From an uncultured Chlorobiales bacterium (lineage in GTDB: Bacteria > Bacteroidota > Chlorobiia > Chlorobiales > Chlorobiaceae), in NCBI GenBank assembly GCA_903929135.1, contig CAIYTH010000054.1, positions 1-36,895 of the forward strand: 36,895 bases of DNA, given 5' to 3'. This document shows, piece by piece, positions 24,512-34,099 of the stretch. The first letter of the stretch is position 1. Every line of letters begins with the position of its first letter. The notes under the pieces are model-generated. The model did no database searches, was not told the origin of the DNA, and saw only the letters and a list, made by a program, of their open reading frames with translations. A program made the position numbers and the translations under genes.

Positions 24512-26272
24512 ATGCAGTTCCTTCAACATCTCCCGCGTTATCTCTTCTTTACCGGCAAAGGCGGCGTGGGCAAGACCTCGATCGCCTGTGCGACGGCACT
24601 CCGGCTCTCGGAACAAGGGCGACGCGTGCTGCTGGTCAGTACCGACCCGGCCTCGAACGTCGGGCAGGTTTTCGGTGTGACTATCGGCAACCGGATTACA
24701 CCCATGACTGCAGCGTCACCGAACCTGCATGCGCTTGAAATCGATCCGCAGGCAGCAGCCCGGGCCTATCGGGACCGGATTGTCGGACCCGTGCGGGGCG
24801 TGCTTCCCGAAGCGGTTGTCAAAGGCATAGAGGAGCAGCTTTCCGGTGCATGCACGACGGAGATTGCCGCATTCGACGAGTTCACCGCTCTCCTGACCGA
24901 TACGGAGTTGACGGCCGGGTACGACCATATCGTGTTCGACACGGCCCCCACAGGACATACGCTTCGCCTGCTGCAGCTTCCGGGGGCATGGAGCGGATTT
25001 CTCGAAGCTTCGAAAGGGGATGCGTCATGTCTTGGACCGCTTGCCGGACTTGAGAAGCAGCGCAAGCAGTACAAAGCGGCTGTCCAGGCCCTCGCCGACC
25101 CGCAGCGTACCCGACTGGTCCTGGTCGCCCGCGCCCAGCATGCCACGTTGCTCGAGGTTGCCCGTACCCATGAGGAGCTTGACGCCGTCGGTCTGTCGCA
25201 GCAATACCTTGTTATCAACGGAGTGCTGCCTTCATCCGAAACGGTTCAGGACGACCTGGCAGCGGCTATCTTTGCACGGGAGCAATCTGTCCTCGCTGCC
25301 ATACCCGGCCAGTTGCAGGCTTTGCCCTGCGACAAGATTGCACTCAAGCCTTTCAACCTCGTAGGTCTCGATGCCCTTCGCAACCTGCTGGATGACGCTG
25401 TTTCGACGACAGATGCCGGCAGCATCGGGATGCCGGCCGCTTTACAGGCGCCGGGGCTCTCTTCGCTGGTCGATGATATTGCCGCAGATGGACATGGCCT
25501 CATCATGTTCATGGGCAAAGGCGGGGTTGGAAAAACAACGCTCGCCGCCGCGCTCGCCGTCGAACTTGCACGACGCGGCCTGCCGGTCCACCTCAGCACT
25601 TCCGATCCGGCGGCGCACCTTGCCGAAACCCTTGAGGGATCGGTGGAGAACCTCACGGTAAGCAGAATCGATCCCCGCGAAGAAACTGGTCGCTATAGAA
25701 AGCAGGTGCTGGACACAAAAGGCGCCAGTCTCGACGAGGACGCCAGGGCGCTTCTGGCAGAAGATCTGCGCTCGCCGTGTACCGAGGAGATCGCCGTGTT
25801 CCAGGCCTTTTCGAGGGTCATTCGCGATGCGGACAGCAAGTTCGTCGTCATGGATACCGCCCCGACGGGGCACACACTTCTGCTGCTTGATGCAACCGGC
25901 GCCTATCACCGTGAGATCGCGCGTCAGGCTGGTGGCTCCGGTATGCCCGGCCTGACCCCGCTGATGCGGCTGCAGGACCCTCGCCAGACCAGGGTCGTGA
26001 TCGTCACCCTGGCCGAACCCACCCCGGTTCTGGAGGCTCACGCTCTCCAGGAAGAGCTCCGCCGTGCTGGCATAGAGCCATGGGCCTGGATCGTCAACAA
26101 CTGCGTTGCATCGAGTGCCCCGCATTCGATGCTGCTCAGGCAGCGGGCGCATAACGAGCTGCGGGAGATCACTGCGATAGCAACCCGGTACGCCGGACGT
26201 ATGGCCATCGTGCCGCTCCTGAGACATGAACCGACAGGTGTTTCCCGACTGCTTGAACTGTTTCAGCCATAG
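24512..26272 (+). CDS. arsA: ArsA arsenite-transporting ATPase
   Basis: A 586-residue double ATPase, the normal full length. Half A1 has P-loop TGKGGVGKTS (about 14-23) and half A2 has MGKGGVGKTT (about 334-343). Each half has the DTAPTGHTLRLL / DTAPTGHTLLLL signal-transduction motif. The three arsenite-binding cysteines fall where expected: Cys113 (SGACTTEI), Cys172 (ASCLGPL) and about Cys423 (SPCTEEIA). I chose the ATG at 24512, with AAAGGA upstream just after the arsD stop; ATGs at 24503 and 24506 are alternatives. It energises arsenite export through the Acr3 carrier encoded next. Confidence 0.96.
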   Translation: MQFLQHLPRYLFFTGKGGVGKTSIACATALRLSEQGRRVLLVSTDPASNVGQVFGVTIGNRITPMTAASPNLHALEIDPQAAARAYRDRIVGPVRGVLPEAVVKGIEEQLSGACTTEIAAFDEFTALLTDTELTAGYDHIVFDTAPTGHTLRLLQLPGAWSGFLEASKGDASCLGPLAGLEKQRKQYKAAVQALADPQRTRLVLVARAQHATLLEVARTHEELDAVGLSQQYLVINGVLPSSETVQDDLAAAIFAREQSVLAAIPGQLQALPCDKIALKPFNLVGLDALRNLLDDAVSTTDAGSIGMPAALQAPGLSSLVDDIAADGHGLIMFMGKGGVGKTTLAAALAVELARRGLPVHLSTSDPAAHLAETLEGSVENLTVSRIDPREETGRYRKQVLDTKGASLDEDARALLAEDLRSPCTEEIAVFQAFSRVIRDADSKFVVMDTAPTGHTLLLLDATGAYHREIARQAGGSGMPGLTPLMRLQDPRQTRVVIVTLAEPTPVLEAHALQEELRRAGIEPWAWIVNNCVASSAPHSMLLRQRAHNELREITAIATRYAGRMAIVPLLRHEPTGVSRLLELFQP

Positions 26273-26401
26273 GCAGGGCGATTCTGAAATGGAATGCGAA
26301 ACCTGTAACGACCCATGGCATTGACGACTCGAACTCCCGGTTGCACGTTGAACGGGAGTTCATGCATCGTCCACCACAAAACCAATAAAACAAGAACATC
26401 C

Positions 26402-27475
26402 ATGTCCGTTCAATGTGAAGTCACAACGAAAAAAACCGAGAGTGCATCCATGAGCGTGTTCGAGCGATATCTGACCGTTTGGGTATTCCTCTGCATCGTC
26501 GCCGGTATCGCGCTCGGACAGTTTCTGCCGGGCCTGTTCCGGGCGGTCGGCCGCATGGAGGTCGCCAGGGTCAACCTGCCGGTCGGCCTCCTGATCTGGG
26601 TGATGATCATCCCGATGCTGGTGAAAGTCGATTTCGGCGCTCTGCACGAGGTGCGCCAGCACCTCCGCGGCATCGGCGTCACCCTGCTGGTCAACTGGCT
26701 CGTCAAGCCTTTCTCGATGGCTCTTCTCGGCTGGTTCTTCATCCGCAACCTCTTCGCGCCGATGCTTCCGGCAGGACAGATCGACAGCTACATAGCGGGG
26801 CTCATCCTGCTTGCTGCCGCACCCTGTACGGCGATGGTTTTCGTCTGGAGCCGCCTGACAAACGGGGATCCGCTTTTCACACTCTCGCAGGTCGCGCTGA
26901 ACGACGCGATCATGGTGGTGGCGTTCGCCCCGCTGGTGGGGCTGCTGCTTGGCATTTCGTCCATTACCGTGCCCTGGGCAACGCTGATCACCTCGGTGGT
27001 GCTGTATATCGTGATTCCGGTCATCCTGGCTCAGTTCTGGCGCAGATCGCTGTTTTCGAAAGGGAAGGAGGCTTTCGATGCGGCAATGGAAAAGATCGGC
27101 CCCTGGTCGATTGCGGCCCTTCTTGCAACCCTGGTGCTCCTGTTTGCGTTTCAGGGGGAAGCTATCCTGAAGCAGCCCCTGGTTATCGCACTGCTTGCCG
27201 TTCCGATCCTCGTCCAGGTATTCTTCAACTCCGCCCTGGCATACGGGCTGAACCGGCTGGTCGGCGAGAAGCATTCCGTCGCTGGTCCTTCGGCCCTGAT
27301 CGGCGCATCCAATTTCTTCGAGTTGGCTGTGGCCGCAGCCATCAGCCTGTTCGGATTCGATTCGGGCGCGGCGCTGGCCACCGTGGTGGGCGTACTGATC
27401 GAGGTGCCGGTGATGCTGCTCGTGGTACGTATCGTCAATGCTTCGAAAGGATGGTACGAACAGGCGCAGGCATAG
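26402..27475 (+). CDS. acr3: Acr3 arsenite efflux carrier
   Basis: A 357-residue inner-membrane carrier with about ten helices. The Acr3 signature Cys lies in LLAAAPCTAMVFVWS (Cys142), and the family segments NWLVKPFSMALLGW, LNDAIMVVAFAPLVG and LIGASNFFELAVAAAISLFG are present. It belongs to the BASS-related Acr3 family, not the ArsB family. Last gene of the operon, 129 bases after arsA. The Met at 26402 is the first in a plausible position; an earlier ATG at 26315 would add an unusual 29-residue extension. Confidence 0.95.
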   Translation: MSVQCEVTTKKTESASMSVFERYLTVWVFLCIVAGIALGQFLPGLFRAVGRMEVARVNLPVGLLIWVMIIPMLVKVDFGALHEVRQHLRGIGVTLLVNWLVKPFSMALLGWFFIRNLFAPMLPAGQIDSYIAGLILLAAAPCTAMVFVWSRLTNGDPLFTLSQVALNDAIMVVAFAPLVGLLLGISSITVPWATLITSVVLYIVIPVILAQFWRRSLFSKGKEAFDAAMEKIGPWSIAALLATLVLLFAFQGEAILKQPLVIALLAVPILVQVFFNSALAYGLNRLVGEKHSVAGPSALIGASNFFELAVAAAISLFGFDSGAALATVVGVLIEVPVMLLVVRIVNASKGWYEQAQA

Positions 27476-28111
27476 CCGGATGTGATTCCGTCCGCTTCTT
27501 CATGGAAGGCAAAAGCGGCCTGATCCTCCATGATTCTGCTTATCATGAGAGCAATGAACTCCCGACCGGTTCGGAAGCGTCCCGGTCGGACAAAGCCGCG
27601 CTCCGTTGCTCAGGGCTGAATTCATGCCTGTTTCGTGCCGATACCGGAACAGGTCTGCATGTTCCCGGTTACGAAGGAGGCAACAACCGTGATAAAAATC
27701 CAGGGACAGCCGTTCTCTCGATACTGCAAACCGTATCGGGTCAAGGGCGGGAATTTTATTATGCTCAGGACGGTTCATGTTGCATGCCTCACCTCCTGTA
27801 ATCTTGAAAGAATTGCCTGATAAACGGTTGATTCCTGATGCCGGCAGGACCGGAATGGACAACGCTGAATCCCATAGAGCTTTCAATCATTGCAGGAGGG
27901 CCGGATATGCCGCAGCAATATCCGGCTTACCGATTCCATGATCATGTTGACCGGGATGTCGTCCAAATCAGTTTTTCAACGATGAGCATCTGAATCACTG
28001 ATTCCAGGTTATACTGTTCTGCGTCATGCTCCGTAAACCTGTGTACTCTGAGGTTATCGATGTACCGGAACGAGGAAGGATGCCGGGGATGGCCTCATAA
28101 AACAAAGCTTT
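27476..28111. other. 636-base region with two hairpins, no confident gene
   Basis: Between acr3 and the CheY-like gene. CCGACCGG (27562-27569) pairs perfectly with CCGGTCGG (27582-27589), 87 bases after the acr3 stop. GCCGGATAT (27900-27908) pairs with ATATCCGGC (27918-27926). Either could end or protect the ars transcript, though no T run follows. Open frames here (for example minus 27500-27886) have no recognisable domains. I see no tRNA or repeats. Confidence 0.4.
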
Positions 28112-28489
28112 ATGTCTTACAAACACACCATTCTGCTGGTGGATGACAAGGTGCTCATCCTTGATATCTGCAAGCAGATACTTGAAATGAAGGGATATCG
28201 TGTACTGATGGCTTCGACACCATCAGAAGCAATGCAAGCCGTTGAGAAATATGATGGAGAGATACATCTGCTCCTGACCGATGTCATGATGCCCGCAATG
28301 AATGGCGTGGAGTTGAGCCGGCGTCTATCTTCTCTTCGTAACAATATGCGGACACTTTTCATGTCCGGATATTCGGCAAACCTTCTCGCTGAAGAGGGCG
28401 TTGATTTTGATACGAAGAATTTGATCCAGAAACCGTTTACCATGGATGAACTCATCAGGCGGGTAAACAGCACATTGAAAAAACCCTAG
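28112..28489 (+). CDS. CheY-like single-domain response regulator
   Basis: A 125-residue stand-alone receiver. All key residues are present: Asp11 and Asp12 (LLVDD), phosphoacceptor Asp57 (LLLTDVMMPAMNG), the Ser in LFMSGYS, and Lys107 (LIQKPF). The MSGYS and QKPFTMDEL segments are typical of receivers attached to PAS-type hybrid kinases. There is no output domain, so it must act through protein contact or a phosphorelay. It stands alone, 74 bases before the tail-sheath gene on the same strand. No ribosome site is obvious. Confidence 0.92.
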   Translation: MSYKHTILLVDDKVLILDICKQILEMKGYRVLMASTPSEAMQAVEKYDGEIHLLLTDVMMPAMNGVELSRRLSSLRNNMRTLFMSGYSANLLAEEGVDFDTKNLIQKPFTMDELIRRVNSTLKKP

Positions 28490-28563
28490 TCATTACGAGG
28501 CCACCACACGAGTGATGGCACCTTTTCCCGGCTTGCTTCCAGAATACGTTCAATCATTCCGCA

Positions 28564-30003
28564 ATGGCAAACTACCGTGCTCCGGGTGTTTATGTGGAAG
28601 AGATCCCCTTTTTTCCGCCATCGGTTGAAGAGGTCGCGTCGGCTGTTCCCGCGTTTGTCGGTTATACTGAAAAGGCAACCGCTAAGACGCCTGGCGACCT
28701 GTCCGGAGTGCCGACTCCGATTCAAAGCTGGCACGACTATCTCTCCTGGTTCGGCGGTCCCGACAGAGAGGACCCGACCCACATCGACATCAGGGTGGAT
28801 GAACAGAAATCAGGCACCACCACGACGGGTTTCAAGGTGAGCATCCAGCCTGATCATGTGAACCTGAGCAGGCATATTTTCTATCATGCCGTCCGCCACT
28901 ATTTCGCCAACGGCGGCGGGACCTGTTACATCGTTTCTGTCGGCGACTATTCAAAACCGGTAACGAATGCCGACATTGCAACGGGGCTCGGAGTGGTGGC
29001 GGCGATCGATGAACCGACCATGATCGTGGTGCCGGAGGCGATTGCCCTCGACCCGGCCGGATACCGGAACATCATTCAGCAGATGATCATCCAGGCCTCG
29101 TTCCTGAAGGAGCGCTTTGCCATCATTGATACTGCGCTGACGACCGTACCGAAAACAGTCGAATCGATCGCCAATGATGTCAGGACTGCAATTGACCATC
29201 TTCCGGTCGAAAACTCCGTCAGGAGTTACGGTGCGGTGTATTACCCGTTCCTTGAAACAACCTACACCTATGAATTCGATTTCGACACGCTGAAGCTCAG
29301 CGAACACAGGCTCAACGGGGGGACGCCGATAGATGATAAAACCGGCAGATCGATGCTGGAGCTCAGAAGCAGCTCCGCCGCCATGTACAACGGGGTATTC
29401 GCCGAATTTGCAAAACACCATATCACCCTGCCGCCCTCGGCTGCAGTCGCGGGTGTCTATGCTCGGGTCGACCGGGAACGGGGGGTCTGGAAAGCTCCGG
29501 CCAACGTCGGGATGCTTGATGTTGTCAAGCCCATTGTTCCCTTGTCGCTGACCGATCAGGAGCGGCTGTCCATCAATACGGAAACGGGCAGGTCGGTCAA
29601 TGCGATCGTGAGCCTGACGGGAAAGGGGACAGTTGTGATGGGTGCCCGTACGCTGGATGGCAACGACAATGAATGGCGGTATATCAATGTCCGCCGGTTT
29701 TTCATGGTGACGGAAGCCTCCCTGAAAAAATCGACGGGATGGGTGGTGTTCGAACCCAATACCGTATCGACCTGGTTGAAGGTCCGGGCCATGATCGAGA
29801 ACTATCTGGAATTGAAATGGCGGCAAGGCGCACTGGCCGGCGCAAAACCGGAACAGGCCTTTTTCGTCAACGTCGGCCTCGGTAAAACCATGACCCCGGA
29901 GGATATCCTCGAAGGCCGGTTGATCGTCGAACTCGGCATGGCTGTGGTCCGTCCTGCCGAGTTCATCATTCTGCGATTGACACAGAAGATGCAGGCCTCA
30001 TGA
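28564..30003 (+). CDS. Contractile tail-sheath protein (eCIS/phage type), orphan
   Basis: A 479-residue sheath subunit of contractile injection systems. The N-terminus YRAPGVYVEEIPFFPPSVEE followed by VPAFVGYTEKA is the classic start of sheath proteins from Afp/PVC-like extracellular injection systems and related phage tails. The C-terminal core is also typical: WRYINVRRFFMVTEASLK, WVVFEPN, LKVRAMIENYLELKWRQGAL, and a final beta region ending FIILRLTQ. In an injection particle this protein forms the outer sleeve that contracts. No tube, baseplate, spike or AAA+ gene is next to it, so it is isolated. It may work with genes elsewhere or be the remnant of a cluster. The frame is intact. Confidence 0.92.
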   Translation: MANYRAPGVYVEEIPFFPPSVEEVASAVPAFVGYTEKATAKTPGDLSGVPTPIQSWHDYLSWFGGPDREDPTHIDIRVDEQKSGTTTTGFKVSIQPDHVNLSRHIFYHAVRHYFANGGGTCYIVSVGDYSKPVTNADIATGLGVVAAIDEPTMIVVPEAIALDPAGYRNIIQQMIIQASFLKERFAIIDTALTTVPKTVESIANDVRTAIDHLPVENSVRSYGAVYYPFLETTYTYEFDFDTLKLSEHRLNGGTPIDDKTGRSMLELRSSSAAMYNGVFAEFAKHHITLPPSAAVAGVYARVDRERGVWKAPANVGMLDVVKPIVPLSLTDQERLSINTETGRSVNAIVSLTGKGTVVMGARTLDGNDNEWRYINVRRFFMVTEASLKKSTGWVVFEPNTVSTWLKVRAMIENYLELKWRQGALAGAKPEQAFFVNVGLGKTMTPEDILEGRLIVELGMAVVRPAEFIILRLTQKMQAS

Positions 30004-30206
30004 ACCGGACATGCAGCCATTATTGTCGCGATCTGTCTGTATGATAACAGAACCTCGAATGGCGAAGGTTTTCGGGTATCACGCAAGACTTGTCTTTTAC
30101 AAAGTTTTATGTGGGGAAATAACAGCCGGGATTACAGATGGGTATGCAAGCTGTTTCCCGGTATCGATTTTACGAAAGTGTGTCACCCGCTCTGAACTGC
30201 AGAAGC

Positions 30207-31595
30207 ATGAAATACAGAATCGAAAAAGATACGCTCGGGGAGATCAGGGTTCCTGTCGACCGCTACTGGGGTGCACAGACCCAGCGTTCGATAGGGAATT
30301 TCAGGATCGGCCATCCGCATTCGATGCCGAAAGCTGTTATCGAGGCGTTTGGTTACCTGAAAAAGGCTGCGGCAGTGATCAATGGTGAGCTCGGAGTCCT
30401 GAGCAAGGAGAAAGCGGCACTCATCACGGCTGTCTGCGATGAGATTATCGAAGGGAAACTCGAGGAGCATTTTCCGTTGGTCATCTGGCAGACCGGATCA
30501 GGGACCCATACGAATATGAATGTCAACGAGGTCATCGCAAATAGAGCCCATGCTTTGTCGGGAATGATTCCGGGTGAGGGCGTGCGGCTTTTGCATCCCA
30601 ATGACGATGTGAACCGGTCTCAGTCTTCAAATGACGCATTCTCCTCGGCAATGAATATCGCGGCGTACGGCATGCTTGCCGGAAAGAGCATTCCCGGTAT
30701 TCAGCATCTTCGGAATGTGCTTGCGGCGAGGTCAGATGCGATGCGGGATATTGTGAAACTCGGGCGTACGCACCTCATGGATGCGACGCCGATGACGCTT
30801 GGACAGGAGTTTTCGGGATATGTGTCCCAGCTCGATCATGGACTTGCCGCACTTGGTCATACGTTGCCTCATCTTTCCGAAATTCCTCTTGGCGGTACGG
30901 CAGTCGGGACGGGGCTCAATGCTCCAAAAGAGTTCGGGACAAAAGTGTCCGCGATGATTGCGTCGATGACCGGGCATCCGTTTATCACCGCGGAAAACAG
31001 ATTTGAAGCGCTTGCTGCCCATGATGCATTGATCGAATCACATGCGGCACTCAAACAGGTGGCTGTCAGCCTGATGAAAATTGCAAATGACATCCGCCTG
31101 CTTGCATCTGGGCCCCGCTCCGGAATCGGGGAGATCGTGTTGCCCTCGAACGAACCGGGCTCATCGATAATGCCCGGCAAGGTAAACCCGTCGCAGGCTG
31201 AAGCTCTTGCGATGGTTTGCGCCCAGGTCATCGGCAATGATGTGACCATATCGGTGTCAGGTATGCAGGGCCATCTGGAACTGAATGTTTTCGGTCCGGT
31301 AATGATCGCGAATTTTCTGCTCTCCGCTGAACTGCTCGGAGATGCCTGCAGGTCATTCGCCGACAGGTGTATCGACGGTATTGAGCCGGACAGAGAACGG
31401 ATAAAGATGCATCTGGATCGTTCTCTTATGATGGCTGCGGCACTGAATCCGCATATCGGCTATGACAAGGTCGCAGAAATCGTGCTTGCTGCCCAGGCTG
31501 AAGGCATGACGTTGCGCGAAGCGGCGATTGCATCGGGATATGTATCTGCAGCGGAGTTTGATTCCTGGGTAGACCCCAGGAGCATGATCGGGTAG
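30207..31595 (+). CDS. fumC: Fumarate hydratase, class II
   Basis: A 462-residue oxygen-stable fumarase interconverting fumarate and malate, the usual length. Characteristic segments: [69 protein letters not shown], and the signature [13 protein letters not shown] (about 316-328) with the catalytic Ser loop. [11 protein letters not shown] is also conserved. In a green sulfur bacterium it would run in the reductive TCA cycle. The ATG at 30207 begins the conserved [16 protein letters not shown]; the earlier ATG at 30138 adds residues unlike the family. Confidence 0.96.
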   Translation: MKYRIEKDTLGEIRVPVDRYWGAQTQRSIGNFRIGHPHSMPKAVIEAFGYLKKAAAVINGELGVLSKEKAALITAVCDEIIEGKLEEHFPLVIWQTGSGTHTNMNVNEVIANRAHALSGMIPGEGVRLLHPNDDVNRSQSSNDAFSSAMNIAAYGMLAGKSIPGIQHLRNVLAARSDAMRDIVKLGRTHLMDATPMTLGQEFSGYVSQLDHGLAALGHTLPHLSEIPLGGTAVGTGLNAPKEFGTKVSAMIASMTGHPFITAENRFEALAAHDALIESHAALKQVAVSLMKIANDIRLLASGPRSGIGEIVLPSNEPGSSIMPGKVNPSQAEALAMVCAQVIGNDVTISVSGMQGHLELNVFGPVMIANFLLSAELLGDACRSFADRCIDGIEPDRERIKMHLDRSLMMAAALNPHIGYDKVAEIVLAAQAEGMTLREAAIASGYVSAAEFDSWVDPRSMIG

Positions 31596-31785
31596 TCCTG
31601 CATCCTCTTTCGATGCGACGGAGTCGAACCTCCGTTCCAAACCGCAAGGAACCCTCCCCTGTTTTCATGTGTTGATACAAGAGCTTGAAGAATAACCTCT
31701 GATCGGATAAGCGTCTCATGCCATCGACATCACCGGCGCTTGCATCCCGTTCGGAAAACCCGTTTCGCTTTCAACAGGAACCATC

Positions 31786-32862
31786 ATGTCACAGCTCTTT
31801 TCCACCGCCACATTAGGATCGATCACGCTCCGGAATCATCTGGTCATGGCGCCGATGACCCGCAATCGTGCACCAGGCAATGTGCCGAACGAACTCATGG
31901 CGGAGTACTACGCCCAGCGGGCCTCTGCCGGTCTCATCATCACTGAAGGCACATCGACCTCTCCCGACGGCCTGGGTTATCCTCGCATACCGGGAATATT
32001 TTCAGGTGAGCAGATCGCAGGGTGGAAGCTGGTCACCGATGCCGTTCACGCGAAGCAGGGGAAGATTTTCATCCAGTTCATGCATTGCGGGCGGATAGGC
32101 CATCCGCTCAACCTGCCTCTTGGTGCTCGGGTGCTTGCGCCGTCGGCCGTGGCTGCCGCCGGTGATATCTACACCGATGCGGAGGGTATGAAACCATACG
32201 TCATCCCTCAAGCGATGACTGATGCGGAGATAAAGGATGCCATCGGGGAATTCGCCCAAGCTGCGAGGAACTCGATCGAAGCGGGTTTTGACGGCGTCGA
32301 ATTGCATGGTGCGAACGGATATCTGCTTGAACAGTTCATCCGCCCTAATTCGAATCTGCGCACCGATCGATACGGCGGGGTTATCGAGAACCGGGCCCTC
32401 TTCGTACTCGAAGTGGCTGACGCCGTGATCGATGCGATCGGCAAGGAGCGCGTCGGCATCCGCCTGTCGCCTTACGGCATTTTCAACGACATGCCGCTCT
32501 ATCCGGCGATGGATGCTGATTACACCTATCTTGCCAGGCAGCTTGACGCTCGCGGTCTGCTCTATATCCACCTGGTTGATCACTCTGCCATGGGGTCGCC
32601 GGAAGTTCCGCCATCGATCAAGTCGATGTTCCGCAAAGAGTTTAACGGGAAGCTGATTCTTTCCGGCGGTTACGATGCCGCACGGGCGGAGAGCGATCTG
32701 GCATCGGGCAAATGCGATCTGATTGCGGTGGGGAGGGCATTTCTTGCCAACCCGGATCTGGTGACGAGATGGAAGTCCGGCGCGCCGCTCAATGAACCGG
32801 ATATGAGTACGTTTTACATGACCGGGCCAAAGGGATATACCGATTATCCGGCGTTAACATGA
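31786..32862 (+). CDS. Old yellow enzyme family alkene reductase
   Basis: A 358-residue FMN-dependent ene-reductase of the NemA/PETN reductase group. Active-site residues: Thr25 (MAPMTRNR), His174 and Asn177 (ELHGANGYL), and Tyr179. The FMN-phosphate segment LILSGGYDAARAE and IAVGRAFLANPDL are present, as is SNLRTDRYGG. It reduces activated C=C bonds or nitro compounds with NADPH; the natural substrate is unknown. Start at 31786 (MSQLFSTATLGS) is standard for the family. Confidence 0.95.
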   Translation: MSQLFSTATLGSITLRNHLVMAPMTRNRAPGNVPNELMAEYYAQRASAGLIITEGTSTSPDGLGYPRIPGIFSGEQIAGWKLVTDAVHAKQGKIFIQFMHCGRIGHPLNLPLGARVLAPSAVAAAGDIYTDAEGMKPYVIPQAMTDAEIKDAIGEFAQAARNSIEAGFDGVELHGANGYLLEQFIRPNSNLRTDRYGGVIENRALFVLEVADAVIDAIGKERVGIRLSPYGIFNDMPLYPAMDADYTYLARQLDARGLLYIHLVDHSAMGSPEVPPSIKSMFRKEFNGKLILSGGYDAARAESDLASGKCDLIAVGRAFLANPDLVTRWKSGAPLNEPDMSTFYMTGPKGYTDYPALT

Positions 32863-33201
32863 CATGATAGAGAGCCTCCTCGTCCTCACGCCGGAAGAGC
32901 TGCAATAACTCGCGAGGAGCTGTGCCCTTTCTTTTCATGGAGTAATCCAACCTTCGGCTCAAGGCAGCCCATCGCCTGCCTCGAGGCGGTTTTTCCCGGG
33001 TTTTCATCCAACCCATTGCTTATCTTTATGCTCATCCCGTCATCAGAGGGTACATCCTCCGGATAACGTTCAGATGCGATCGGACAATGCGGGGCGACTG
33101 AGAACGGCATTCGAAGCTTTCTTCCTGCCTCAGTGCATCCCATTGCACCTGCTCTTCCCTCCTGGTTGAACTGAAAACCCATACATTGAAAGGAAACAGA
33201 T
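32863..33201. other. 339-base region without a confident gene
   Basis: Between the ene-reductase and the SDR gene. Minus-strand open frames (for example 32886-33284) overlap the SDR gene start and have no recognisable motifs. The last 20 bases hold the SDR ribosome site (AAAGGAAA). Nothing else is seen. Confidence 0.4.
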
Positions 33202-33957
33202 ATGACTCGTAAAATTGCCATTATCACCGGTGGCAGCAGAGGTCTCGGAGCCAATGCCGCCCTCAAGCTGGCCGCCCGCAACACCGATGTGATGATTACC
33301 TACAGGCAGGACAAGGCTGCTGCCGAAGAGGTCGTTTCCGGTATGGTCAGGCATGGCGCACGAGCTGCCGCACTGCCTCTCGATTCCGGTTCTGTCTCAG
33401 GAATTCCTGCCTTTACCCTCCAGGTGAGGGAAACCCTGGAGCAGTGGGATGCGGCGAGCTTCGATATCCTTGTCAACAATGCAGGAATGGGCATTCAGGC
33501 ACCCTTCACCGATGTGACGGAAGCTCAGTTTGATGCGCTCATGAATGTTCACCTGAAAAGTGTTTTTTTCCTGACCCAGGCGCTTTTGCCGCTGATATCG
33601 GATGGCGGACGCATACTCAATGTCTCTTCAGGCCTTGCCCGCTTTGCTTCGCCGGGATATTCGGTTTATGCGTCCATGAAAGGCGCGATTGAAGTGCTCA
33701 CCAGATACCTTGCCAAAGAGCTCGGTCACCGGGGTATCGCGGTGAATGTCCTGGCCCCGGGAGCAATAGAAACCGACTTCGGCGGCGGCACTGTCCGTGA
33801 CAACAAACAGGTTAACTCGTTCATCGCTTCCCAGACGGCATTGGGGCGTGTCGGCCTTCCGGACGACATCGGCGATCTCATTGCCGCCCTTGTTTCTGAC
33901 GACTGCCGATGGGTGAATGCCCAGCGTATCGAGGCGGCCGGCGGCGTGTTTATCTGA
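33202..33957 (+). CDS. Short-chain dehydrogenase/reductase
   Basis: A 251-residue Rossmann-fold oxidoreductase of the classical SDR family. The cofactor loop is TGGSRGLG (9-16), the structural motif NNAG is at 92-95, and the catalytic set is Ser142/143 (NVSSGLA), Tyr156 and Lys160 (YASMK) with Asn115. The C-terminus has NVLAPGAIETDF and NAQRIEAAGGVFI. It resembles FabG-like NADPH reductases; the substrate is not predictable. AAAGGAAA precedes the ATG. It may handle redox chemistry related to the ene-reductase before it, but the gap argues against one operon. Confidence 0.94.
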   Translation: MTRKIAIITGGSRGLGANAALKLAARNTDVMITYRQDKAAAEEVVSGMVRHGARAAALPLDSGSVSGIPAFTLQVRETLEQWDAASFDILVNNAGMGIQAPFTDVTEAQFDALMNVHLKSVFFLTQALLPLISDGGRILNVSSGLARFASPGYSVYASMKGAIEVLTRYLAKELGHRGIAVNVLAPGAIETDFGGGTVRDNKQVNSFIASQTALGRVGLPDDIGDLIAALVSDDCRWVNAQRIEAAGGVFI

Positions 33958-34099
33958 CCGGAGGCGGGGGCAGGTTCAATGACGACGTCAGGCGCTTCAT
34001 CACAGACGATGGAACGTGCTGAATGGACGCATGCTGCACCCTGGGGATGAGTGGCAGTTGCTGAGTGTACAAGTTGAACGTGAATAACCGTTAATTACC

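Noticed and set aside
26479-27801. 440-codon frame overlapping the acr3 gene
   Set aside because: It is the out-of-frame shadow of acr3, rich in Arg, Gly, His and Pro, with no domain; the Acr3 frame is clearly the real one.
27562-27926. Hairpins after acr3 as rho-independent terminators
   Set aside because: The stems are perfect but neither is followed by a T run, so they are reported only as hairpins.
31600-31645. tRNA- or tmRNA-like 3' end on the minus strand (ACGGAGGTTCGACTCCGT)
   Set aside because: The T-arm-like hairpin has the wrong stem and loop lengths and no matching acceptor, D-arm or anticodon arm is found upstream, so no tRNA gene or attachment site can be supported.
32886-33284. 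132-codon minus-strand frame between the ene-reductase and the SDR gene
   Set aside because: It overlaps the SDR start and ribosome site and has no recognisable features.
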